Assembly: GCA_013695395.1 (NCBI GenBank)
Contig: JACDAP010000171.1
Coordinates: 1-7,057 of the forward strand
DNA length: 7,057 nucleotides
Origin: Solirubrobacterales bacterium
Lineage (GTDB): Bacteria; Actinomycetota; Thermoleophilia; Solirubrobacterales; Solirubrobacteraceae
Direction of reading: 5' to 3'
Shown: positions 1-6,130 of the stretch, piece by piece
Numbering within the stretch: the first letter of the stretch is position 1
Layout: every line of letters starts with the position of its first letter
Notes under the pieces: generated by a model
What the model saw: the letters and a program-made list of their open reading frames with translations, nothing else
What the model was told of the DNA's origin: nothing
The model's database searches: none
Position numbers and translations under genes: made by a program

Positions 1-148
1 TCAGGCCCGGCAGCAGCGTCCGCCCGGTGCCGTCGACCACCGTGGCGCCCTCGGGCGCCGGGATCGCCCGGTCGACCGCGGCGATGCCCGCGCCGGTCAC
101 GAGCACGTCGGTGCCCTTGCGCACCGCTGCCCCGTCGAAGACCCGCAC
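1..148 (-). CDS. Amidohydrolase family protein, N-terminal fragment (runs off left edge)
   Basis: Only about 49 codons are visible. The translation reads (T)LFREVRVFDG, then a small beta-rich stretch with VLVTGAGIAAVD, then VVDGTGRTLLPGL at the window edge. This is the typical start of amidohydrolase-superfamily enzymes of the imidazolonepropionase/prolidase-like type: a composite beta-sandwich that leads into the 'LLPGLID-HxH' metal-binding strand. The metal-binding HxH would lie just beyond the edge, so activity and substrate cannot be judged. It follows the alpha/beta hydrolase stop by 17 bp on the same strand, so it is probably the last visible gene of the operon. The start is uncertain. 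GTG at 148 is the only usual start codon in frame near here, but it has no good Shine-Dalgarno sequence and cuts into the conserved LFREVRVFDG segment (see findings). Confidence 0.72.
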   Translation of the reverse strand, partial: MRVFDGAAVRKGTDVLVTGAGIAAVDRAIPAPEGATVVDGTGRTLLPGL

Positions 149-165
149 CTCGCGGAAGAGCGTGC

Positions 166-1059
166 TTAGGATTTGGGCACGCTCCGCAGACGGCGCCGGT
201 CGAGGAACGCGAGCGCGACACGATCGAACTCCTCGGGGACCTCGATCATCGGGCAATGCCCTGCGTCCTCGATCACCGCGAGCTCGCCGGAGGGCAACGC
301 CTCGACGAGCGTCTCGGCAAGGACGAGCGGCAGCAGCCGGTCGTTCGCGCCCCACACGACGAGCACCGGACAGCGCACCTCGGAGGGGTCGACGCGCCCG
401 ACTTCGCGAGACGCCGCCCCGACGGCGCCGGCCAGCCCCGGGGCGGCCATCCGCGGAAGGATCTCCGCGGCCATCCGCGGTGAGAGCGAGCTCGCGTCGT
501 GGAGGAAGAGCCACATCGCCGCCCGTCGCAGGTGTCCGGAGCGGGCGATCTGCCCGAGGATCAGCGGGTGGCCGATCAGGCTCTTCGCCGCCTTGAAGCC
601 GTACCCGATGAGCGCCAGCCGGAAGGCCGAGATCGGGACGCCGCCGGCGTTCACGAGCACCAGCCGGCGCACGAGCTCCGGTCTCTCGGTGGCGAGGCGG
701 ATCGCGACGAGGCCACCCATCGAGTGCGCGAGGACGGAGACCTTCACGATCTGCAGGAGCACGAGCAGCTCGCTGATCGTGCGGGCGTGGCTCGGCAGCG
801 AGGACGCGCCACGGATCTGGTCGGAGCCACCGAAGCCCGGGAGGTCGACGGCGATCACGCGGTACCGCGCCGCCAGTGCCGGGAGGTTCTCAAGCCAGGA
901 GTGCCAGGACCCGCCGAGGCCGTGAATGAGCAGAAGCGGCGGGCCTGCACCGACGTCGAGGAACCGTAAACGCCGCCCGTTCAGGATGATCGTCCGGGCG
1001 TGCGCGCGCCAATCCGCCGCCTCCCAGTGGCGGCGATCGACCGTCGCCGTGGTGGGCAC
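166..1059 (-). CDS. Alpha/beta-fold hydrolase (esterase/lipase-like)
   Basis: This is a 297-residue protein with a complete alpha/beta-hydrolase pattern. It has an oxyanion-hole HGLGG at residues 46-50 and the DLPGFGGSD strand-loop at 72-80. The nucleophile elbow AHSMGG holds Ser113. A cap or lid region spans roughly 138-217. The acid loop WGANDRLLP holds Asp240, and the DAGHCP loop holds His268. The Ser113-Asp240-His268 triad is therefore intact. There is no signal peptide or membrane segment, so the protein is probably cytoplasmic. The substrate cannot be read from sequence; an acyl ester such as a glyceride or wax ester is an inference from the WS/DGAT gene just upstream. The frame stays open to 1116, but that start would overlap the preceding gene by about 55 bp. 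GTG at 1059 is preferred because AGGGCGAG lies 6 nt upstream. It starts 2 bp after the WS/DGAT stop, which suggests translational coupling. Confidence 0.88.
   Translation of the reverse strand: MPTTATVDRRHWEAADWRAHARTIILNGRRLRFLDVGAGPPLLLIHGLGGSWHSWLENLPALAARYRVIAVDLPGFGGSDQIRGASSLPSHARTISELLVLLQIVKVSVLAHSMGGLVAIRLATERPELVRRLVLVNAGGVPISAFRLALIGYGFKAAKSLIGHPLILGQIARSGHLRRAAMWLFLHDASSLSPRMAAEILPRMAAPGLAGAVGAASREVGRVDPSEVRCPVLVVWGANDRLLPLVLAETLVEALPSGELAVIEDAGHCPMIEVPEEFDRVALAFLDRRRLRSVPKS
443..480. repeat. 14-bp direct repeat inside the hydrolase cap region
   Basis: GCGGCCATCCGCGG occurs exactly at 443-456 and again at 467-480, a period of 24 bp (8 codons). In the hydrolase it encodes PRMAA twice, at residues 194-198 and 202-206. 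The stretch contains three CCGCGG palindromes. It is most likely a small in-frame duplication or chance in high-GC coding DNA, not a functional site. Confidence 0.5.
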
Positions 1060-1061
1060 GG

Positions 1062-2471
1062 TCAACTCGCCCTGAGCGCGAGGATCTCGTCGAGCCCTTC
1101 GTGCATGCAGGCCCACAGCAGCGCGGTGTCCTCGAAGACCGCGCCGTCGACGTTCAACCCGATGCAGCAGACGCCGCAGTGCGAGTTCATCGCCGCCGTC
1201 AGCCGCGTCCCGGGCAAGGGGCCGAAGACGAAGAAGCGCTCGAAGCGCACCCCCGCCGCGTACAGCTCGCTCCGCACGCCCGGCCAGCAGCTCGTGGTCA
1301 GCACGGCGCTGTCGTTGAGCGCGGTCATCGCCGCTGTCGCGAATCCGGACGGCGTCCGGTTGAGCATCGGCATGACCGTGTTGATGAAGTCGAGGGCCGG
1401 CTCGCCGCGCGCGGCAGCGACCCGGCTGCGCATCTCCTTCATGCGCTCGACCGGGTCCGAGATGGCGGACGGCGCGGAGAAGTACGCACCGGTGAAGCGG
1501 TTACCGCCCATCGGGTCGTCGTCGCGGCGCACCGAGACGGGCATCGACATCGGCACGTCATCGAGCGCGACGCCCATCCGGTCGTGGTAGCGCTGCAGGC
1601 CACCGAGGATCGCGCAGACGAAACCGTCGTTGATCGTCCCGCCGACCGCCTTCGTCGCGACCTTCAGCTCCGCCAGCGAGCACTCCAGCGTGCCGAAGCG
1701 CCAAGCGGTCCTGGGGCCGCCGATCATGAGCGGCGAGGTGCTGGCGGGCGGCGGCGAGACGACTCGGGCGAGAGATGCCGCGTAACGGGCGGTCGCCTGA
1801 GGATGGGCGAGCGCGGTCGCCGCGTCACCCACGACACGGGCGAGGATGCCTGGCGCTCCCCGCGCCTGACCCAGCAGTTGGCGCCCGGTCACGCCGATCG
1901 GCGCGGACGGAAGCAGTGGCCCGCTGTCCGGCAGGCGGTCCGCCTTCGTTGCGCGGCGTGTACGGCCGAGCATCCGCTCGAATAGCTGGGTGGCCCCGGC
2001 GCCGTCCATCAGGACGTGGTGGACCTGCAGGATTACCGCGGCGCGCCCGCCCTCCAGTCCCTCGACCAGCCGCGAAGCCCAGGGCGGACGGTGGGGATCG
2101 AGGCGGGTCAGGGCCAGATTCTGCGCGACCTCGAGCAGCTGCGCCTGCGTTCCCGCCCCGGGCAGCTGCTCTCGCCGGACGTGAAAGTCGAGGTCGAAGT
2201 GCGGATCGGCCGCCCACTCCGCGCGTCCGACCGGCAGCGCCGGCTCGAGCACCCGCTCGGTCAGCCGCGGCACGACGCGCGTCGCGAGAACCCAAGCGCG
2301 CCGGTACCGGTCCCATTCCGGGGTGGCGTCGAAGACCATGACGACAACGCCGGTCCACGAATTCGCCGGGTGGTTCTCCGTCCGCCACATGAGGGTGTCG
2401 AGCTCGCTCAACTCCCGCTCGCGTCCCCACGAGGGCAGTTCCCCCCGCAGCTGCTCGAGGTCACCGCCCAT
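1062..2471 (-). CDS. Wax ester synthase / acyl-CoA:diacylglycerol acyltransferase (WS/DGAT family)
   Basis: This is a 469-residue protein, the usual length for bacterial WS/DGAT enzymes. These transfer the acyl group of acyl-CoA to a fatty alcohol (wax ester) or diacylglycerol (triacylglycerol) at the membrane or lipid-body surface. The N-terminus has the family pattern ELSELDTLMWRTE at 20-32. RPPW at 128-131 corresponds to the usual RPLW. The catalytic HHxxxDG motif is intact as HHVLMDG, with His151, His152, Asp156 and Gly157. The second conserved block, TINDGFV, includes Asn281-Asp282. It is followed by the PMSMPVSVR and GGNRFTG segments of the C-terminal (DUF1298-like) domain. The ATG start is supported by GGGGAG at 2479-2484, 7 nt upstream. 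It lies 84 bp downstream of the acyl-CoA synthetase, which can make its substrate, and 2 bp before the hydrolase. Sequence alone does not say whether wax or triacylglycerol is made. Confidence 0.92.
   Translation of the reverse strand: MGGDLEQLRGELPSWGRERELSELDTLMWRTENHPANSWTGVVVMVFDATPEWDRYRRAWVLATRVVPRLTERVLEPALPVGRAEWAADPHFDLDFHVRREQLPGAGTQAQLLEVAQNLALTRLDPHRPPWASRLVEGLEGGRAAVILQVHHVLMDGAGATQLFERMLGRTRRATKADRLPDSGPLLPSAPIGVTGRQLLGQARGAPGILARVVGDAATALAHPQATARYAASLARVVSPPPASTSPLMIGGPRTAWRFGTLECSLAELKVATKAVGGTINDGFVCAILGGLQRYHDRMGVALDDVPMSMPVSVRRDDDPMGGNRFTGAYFSAPSAISDPVERMKEMRSRVAAARGEPALDFINTVMPMLNRTPSGFATAAMTALNDSAVLTTSCWPGVRSELYAAGVRFERFFVFGPLPGTRLTAAMNSHCGVCCIGLNVDGAVFEDTALLWACMHEGLDEILALRAS
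1066..1073 (-). promoter_or_regulatory. Ribosome binding site deciding the hydrolase start
   Basis: On the minus strand AGGGCGAG lies 6 nt before GTG at 1059 and inside the last codons of the WS/DGAT gene. A competing in-frame TTG at 1065 directly abuts this motif and so is too close to use it. This favours the GTG start. Confidence 0.6.
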
Positions 2472-2555
2472 GTCGACGCTCCCCGCCGCGGTGCAAAGAC
2501 GGGCGTGGCGAGACCTCAGACGCGGCCACCGTGCTCAGATGCTGCGACGCGCGCA
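2472..2555. other. Intergenic spacer inside the operon, no terminator seen
   Basis: This 84-bp gap separates the acyl-CoA synthetase stop from the WS/DGAT start. Apart from the WS/DGAT ribosome binding site GGGGAG (2479-2484) I find no small gene and no hairpin followed by a T-run on the minus strand. The only dyad noticed is a 5-bp GTGGC/GCCAC pair with a 15-nt loop, too weak for a terminator. Read-through transcription is likely, though a weak internal promoter cannot be excluded. Confidence 0.5.
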
Positions 2556-4334
2556 TCAGTCGGCGTACAGCTGCTCGATCTCGTCCCGGTACTTCGCGGC
2601 GATGGCGCGGCGCTTGAGCTTCATCGTCGGCGTCATCTCCTCGGAGTCCGGAAGCCAGGACGTCGCGAGCACCATGTGCTTCTTGACCTGCTCGACACGC
2701 GAAAGCCGTTCGTTGCCCCGCTTGACCGCGGCATCGACTTCGGCGAGCACCTCCGGGTGGCGCGCCAACGCCGCGATGTCGGTCGTCTCGAGACCGTGCT
2801 GCGTCGCGAAAGCGGCGGCCCCGTCGGGGTCGAGGACCACGAGCGCCGTGATGAACCGGCGTCCGTCGCCGATCGTCGCCATCTGCCCGATGAGAGCGCT
2901 CTCCGGCTTGATCGCGGCCTCGATGTTGACGGGCGACATGTTCTTGCCGGCGGCGCTGATGATGATGTCCTTCTTTCGGTCCACGACGCTCAGGAAGCCG
3001 TCGGCATCGACCTCGCCGATGTCCCCGGTATGCAGCCAGCCGTCGGCATCGAGCGTCTCGGCGCTCTGCTCGGGACGGTTGCGGTAGCCGACCATGTTCA
3101 ACCGGGCGCGGACGAGGATCTCGCCGTCCGCGGCGATGCGCAGCTCAACGCCCGGCAGCGGCTTGCCGACCGTCCCCCCGCGGAAGTCGTCGATCCGGTT
3201 GAACACGTTCAGCCCGCACTCGGTCGAGCCGTAGGCCTCGAGCAGTGGCACGCCGCAGCCGCGGAAGAACTCGGAGAGGGCCGGCGCGCTCGGTGCTCCG
3301 CCGATGAACGCGACGCGGAGGCGATCGAGCCCCAAGCGCCTGAGGATAGGCAGCAGCAGCGGTGCGGGCGGCTCGGGCGCTTCCCCGGCGCGAGCGCGCG
3401 CTTCACCCGAGGCGATGATCGCGCGCCCCTCGGCGCGCGTCTCCTCGTCGGCGGCGGCAAGCATCGCCTCGATGCCGGCGCGGAGCTTCTCCCACACGCG
3501 CGGCACGGTGAACATCGCGTCCGGTCGCGCGTCGGCGAGCGCGTGCGGGAGGTCGTTGAGGTCGGGGCAGCAGGTGATCGTCGCGCCGTGCGGCAGCGCC
3601 ATGTAGTGCGCGGCGATTCGTCCACCGGCGTGCGCCATCGGCAGGAAGGAGACGATGCTCTCGCTCGCCAGCGGCATCGCGGCGCCGAGCGCCCGCAGCT
3701 GCGTCATCACCGAGCGGTGGGCCCAGAGTGCGCCCTTGGGCGGGCCGGTGGTGCCGGAGGTGTAGATCAGCGTGACGAGGTCCTCCTCCCCGACCGTCCG
3801 CCAGGCTGACTCGAAGTCGAAGCCCGGCTCGCCCGCCTGCACGAGGTCGGCGAATGCCGTGACACCCTCGGGCGCTGGACCGTCGACGACGACGACGGTT
3901 CGCAGCGCGTCGAGATCGGCTCCGGCGGCCAGCACCTTCTCGAGGTACGACTGCTGGGTGATGATGATCGTCGTCGCCGCGTCCTCGAGCTGATACCGCA
4001 CCTGCTCGACGGAGGAGCTGTTGTAGATCGCGAACGGGACGGCGCCGAGGTGCACTGCCGCCAGATCGACGAGATGGCACTCCGGCACGTTCGGGAGCAT
4101 CATCGCGACGGTGTCGCCGTGGCCGATCCCCGCCGCGGCGAGTCCCGCGGCGACCTCCCGGACCTCGCCGTTCAGCTCCGCCCAGGTCCACGTCCGCTCG
4201 CGACCGAGCGTCCGGAGGGCGAGCTTGTCGGGGTGCCGGGCGGCCAGTCGCTGGAAGGCTGCGCAGACGGTCGGCGCCTGGACAGGTTCGTCGTTGGCGC
4301 CGGTCTCGTCAGCCGGTCGAATTGCTTGTTCCAC
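2556..4334 (-). CDS. AMP-dependent acyl-CoA synthetase (long-chain fatty acid-CoA ligase type)
   Basis: This 592-residue member of the ANL (AMP-forming) superfamily activates a carboxylic acid to acyl-AMP and then acyl-CoA. The core motifs run in order. The P-loop YTSGTTGPPKG is at 191-201. FIGGAPSAP begins at about 343. The A5 motif is YGSTECG at 368-374, with Ser where many relatives have Met or Leu. HTGDIGEVDADGF starts at 435. The hinge DRKKD is at 452-456 and leads into SAAGKNMSPVNIE. The C-terminal TPTMKLKR holds the predicted catalytic Lys572. Length, the hinge sequence and the TPTxKLKR ending resemble FadD15-like long-chain synthetases rather than acetyl-CoA synthetases; chain length is inferred. 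No signal peptide is seen. Translation starts at a GTG with GAGGAG 7 nt upstream. It lies 27 bp after the aldehyde dehydrogenase, whose acid product it could activate, and upstream of the WS/DGAT gene that could use its acyl-CoA. Confidence 0.93.
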   Translation of the reverse strand: MEQAIRPADETGANDEPVQAPTVCAAFQRLAARHPDKLALRTLGRERTWTWAELNGEVREVAAGLAAAGIGHGDTVAMMLPNVPECHLVDLAAVHLGAVPFAIYNSSSVEQVRYQLEDAATTIIITQQSYLEKVLAAGADLDALRTVVVVDGPAPEGVTAFADLVQAGEPGFDFESAWRTVGEEDLVTLIYTSGTTGPPKGALWAHRSVMTQLRALGAAMPLASESIVSFLPMAHAGGRIAAHYMALPHGATITCCPDLNDLPHALADARPDAMFTVPRVWEKLRAGIEAMLAAADEETRAEGRAIIASGEARARAGEAPEPPAPLLLPILRRLGLDRLRVAFIGGAPSAPALSEFFRGCGVPLLEAYGSTECGLNVFNRIDDFRGGTVGKPLPGVELRIAADGEILVRARLNMVGYRNRPEQSAETLDADGWLHTGDIGEVDADGFLSVVDRKKDIIISAAGKNMSPVNIEAAIKPESALIGQMATIGDGRRFITALVVLDPDGAAAFATQHGLETTDIAALARHPEVLAEVDAAVKRGNERLSRVEQVKKHMVLATSWLPDSEEMTPTMKLKRRAIAAKYRDEIEQLYAD

Positions 4335-4341
4335 TTCGGAT

Positions 4342-4347
4342 CTCCTC
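4342..4347 (-). promoter_or_regulatory. Ribosome binding site for the acyl-CoA synthetase GTG start
   Basis: GAGGAG on the minus strand lies 7 nt before the GTG at 4334, within the 27-bp gap after the aldehyde dehydrogenase stop. It supports a GTG start at this position. Confidence 0.65.
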
Positions 4348-4361
4348 GTCGTTGCTTTGAG

Positions 4362-5921
4362 TCAGCCGTTGAGCCCGAGGCGGCGGCGCAACCCGCGCGC
4401 GCCGAGCAGGCGGACGGCACGATTGAACAGCTCGCCCTTGGTCTTCGTGTAGGGGTACCAGTGCAGTTCGGAGGTCAGGTCGAACCGCTCGGAGCAGTAG
4501 GCCTGCTCGCGGCAGTACTTGAGCATCCCGGCGGCCCCGCCGAACCGCGAGCCCGTGCCGGACTCCTTCCAGCCGCCGAAGGGCAGCGGGAACTGGAACG
4601 CGTTGGCGGCCGCGTTGTTGATGTTCACCGCGCCCGCCTCGATGCACCGCCCGACGCGCTCGGCGCGCTCGGGATCGCTCGTCCAAACGCTCGAGGAGAG
4701 GCCGTATTGGGAGTCGTTCGCCAGCCGGATCGCCTCCTCCTCGGAGCGGACCTTCATCACGGGGAGCGTCGGGCCGAAGGTCTCCTCGCGCATGCAGGCC
4801 ATGGTGTGGTCGACGTCGACGAGCACGGTCGGCGGGTAGAAGAGGCCGTTGGCGTCTCGCTGTCCGCCGGTGGTCACGCTCGCGCCCTTGTCGATCGCGT
4901 CCTGCACATGGCGTTCGACGATGTCCATCTGGGCGTCGTTGGCGAGCGCGCCGAAGTCGTTCTGCCAGCTGCCGGCCGGGTCCATGCCGACCCGGAGCGC
5001 GCCGGCCTTCGCTGTGAGCTTGTCGACGAACTCGTCGTAGACGGGCTCCTGGACGTAGATGCGCTCCACCGAGATGCACGCCTGGCCGGCGTTGAACAGC
5101 CCGCCCCAGATGGCACCGTTGACGGCGCGGTCGATGTTCGCGTCGTCGAGCACGATCATCGGGTCCTTGCCGCCGAGCTCGAGGTTGCAGGGGATGAGCC
5201 GCTCGGCAGCGCGTACGGCGATCTTGCGCCCGGTCCGCGCGGAGCCGGTGAACGTGATCATGTCCACCTCGTCGACGACCGCTGCGCCGGCCTCACCGCC
5301 GCCCGTGATGCTCGCGATGACGGGGGGCGCACCGATCTCCTCGCGAAAGCCGCGGACGCATTCTGTCCAGGCCACCGGCGTGAACTCCGAAGGCTTGGTC
5401 AGCACGGCAGCGCCGGCCGCGAGCGCGGGCGGGACGTCCATCATCGGCATGCCCAGCGGGTAGTTCCAGGGGAAGATGATCCCGACGAGCGGCTGGGGGC
5501 GAATGAAGACCCGGAGCGACTTCGCGAGCGCCGCCGGATTGTGGCCCCGGACGCTGCGGTCGGTCAGGAACTTGCGCGCGTTCTTGACGTAGTAGTTGAT
5601 GACCTCGACGGCGACCATGGTCTCGATCGTGGTGTCGCCAGCGGACTTGCCCGACTCCGCCTGCACGAGCGCGAGGATGCGCTGCTCGTTGTCGAGGATC
5701 CAGTCGAGCCAGTTCAGGAGGTGCTTGCCGCGGCCGTCAGGGCCGAGCGCCTCCCACTCTGGCTGGGCGGCCCGCAGCTCGGCTGCCGCGAGCGCGACGT
5801 TTGCCTTCCCCATCTCCGGCAGCGTGGCGACGACACGGCCGTCTGCAGGGCATCGCACCTCGAACGTCGGGGCGATTACGGCGCCGCCGCTGGTGGGCGT
5901 GCGGTTGGCGGTCGTGGCCAT
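4362..5921 (-). CDS. NAD(P)-dependent aldehyde dehydrogenase
   Basis: This is a 519-residue aldehyde dehydrogenase superfamily enzyme that oxidises an aldehyde to the carboxylic acid. All catalytic landmarks are present: PWNYP at 151-155, the cofactor-binding KPSE at 176-179, FTGS at 224-227, the general base Glu248 in ELGGKDP, the nucleophile Cys282 in GQACIS, EETFGP at 379-384 and PFGGWKESG at 447-455. The overall sequence resembles the succinate-semialdehyde and broad-range dehydrogenases of Actinobacteria. The operon context suggests fatty aldehydes instead, so the substrate is open. An unusual tail of about 20 residues (498-519) is basic and amphipathic. The frame is open to 6101, but ATG at 5921 is chosen because GAGGAG (5928-5933) sits 6 nt upstream. 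The longer reading would also run through the AT-rich promoter region. It is the first gene of the leftward operon. Confidence 0.93.
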   Translation of the reverse strand: MATTANRTPTSGGAVIAPTFEVRCPADGRVVATLPEMGKANVALAAAELRAAQPEWEALGPDGRGKHLLNWLDWILDNEQRILALVQAESGKSAGDTTIETMVAVEVINYYVKNARKFLTDRSVRGHNPAALAKSLRVFIRPQPLVGIIFPWNYPLGMPMMDVPPALAAGAAVLTKPSEFTPVAWTECVRGFREEIGAPPVIASITGGGEAGAAVVDEVDMITFTGSARTGRKIAVRAAERLIPCNLELGGKDPMIVLDDANIDRAVNGAIWGGLFNAGQACISVERIYVQEPVYDEFVDKLTAKAGALRVGMDPAGSWQNDFGALANDAQMDIVERHVQDAIDKGASVTTGGQRDANGLFYPPTVLVDVDHTMACMREETFGPTLPVMKVRSEEEAIRLANDSQYGLSSSVWTSDPERAERVGRCIEAGAVNINNAAANAFQFPLPFGGWKESGTGSRFGGAAGMLKYCREQAYCSERFDLTSELHWYPYTKTKGELFNRAVRLLGARGLRRRLGLNG

Positions 5922-5984
5922 GTCCTTCTCCTCGGTCGAGTTGACGTCCGCTCGCGCGAACCATCGTGAAGCGACGCTACCAGA

Positions 5985-6020
5985 ATTCTTAATGCAAGAC
6001 GATCGTTCAACATTACGAAT
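5985..6020. promoter_or_regulatory. Imperfect inverted repeat, candidate operator for the divergent promoters
   Basis: The arms ATTCTTAATG (5985-5994) and CATTACGAAT (6011-6020) are inverted copies matching at 9 of 10 positions. They are separated by 16 bp whose centre is the perfect 8-bp palindrome ACGATCGT (5999-6006) on the same symmetry axis. The site overlaps the likely leftward -35 box TTGAAC. Symmetry of this kind is typical of operators bound by dimeric or doubly dimeric regulators such as TetR-family proteins. The regulator is not in the window, so the assignment is an inference. Confidence 0.5.
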
Positions 6021-6097
6021 GCCTCCGCCTTCGCGGCGAGAGGACCGCGATCGCCACAGCGCCCGCGGGGTGAGCCTTACCCCAAACTGTTCGGACT

Positions 6098-6123
6098 CCA
6101 TTTCGAATTCACGTTCGATATGG
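6098..6123. promoter_or_regulatory. Imperfect inverted repeat next to the thiolase start, candidate operator
   Basis: The arms CCATTTCGAA (6098-6107) and TTCGATATGG (6114-6123) match at 9 of 10 positions as an inverted repeat with a 6-bp spacer. The site ends 7 nt before the thiolase ATG and covers the likely -10 and ribosome-binding segment. A protein bound here would block transcription or initiation of the thiolase. Its arms differ from those of the dyad at 5985-6020, so a different regulator is likely. Confidence 0.5.
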
Positions 6124-6130
6124 TGAACAG

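Larger units (their letters stand above)
5922..6130. promoter_or_regulatory. Divergent intergenic promoter region
   Basis: This 209-bp region lies between the divergent aldehyde dehydrogenase and thiolase starts and is clearly more AT-rich than its surroundings around 5980-6020 and 6100-6122. It must carry the promoters for both directions. For the leftward operon a possible -35 is TTGAAC (minus strand of 6005-6010), with AATTCT about 17 bp on as a poor -10. For the thiolase a possible -10 is TTCGAT at 6114-6119, which would give a very short leader. These boxes are weak matches and should be read as suggestions. Two inverted repeats inside the region are listed separately. No small gene is evident. 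Confidence 0.55.

Noticed and set aside
1060..1116. 19-residue N-terminal extension of the alpha/beta hydrolase
   Set aside because: It lies almost wholly inside the 3' end of the WS/DGAT gene and is Arg-rich with no family similarity. The GTG at 1059 has a properly spaced ribosome binding site.
2490..2540. Possible terminator hairpin between the acyl-CoA synthetase and WS/DGAT genes
   Set aside because: The best stem is only 5 bp (GTGGC/GCCAC) with a 15-nt loop and no T-run follows on the transcribed strand.
2016..3809. 597-codon open frame on the plus strand opposite the acyl-CoA synthetase and the WS/DGAT start
   Set aside because: Its translation is Arg/Ala/Asp/Gly-rich with no recognisable domain. 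It is antisense to genes with full motif sets. Long antisense frames are expected in high-GC DNA with GC-rich third codon positions.
4050..5969. 639-codon open frame on the plus strand opposite the aldehyde dehydrogenase
   Set aside because: It has the same low-complexity, charge-rich composition and no family motifs. It spans the end of one clear gene and all of another on the opposite strand, so it is a compositional shadow.
5922..6101. 60-residue N-terminal extension of the aldehyde dehydrogenase up to an ATG at 6101
   Set aside because: The extension translates the AT-rich divergent promoter and both operator-like dyads lie within or next to it. ATG at 5921 has a strong GAGGAG and matches the expected protein start.
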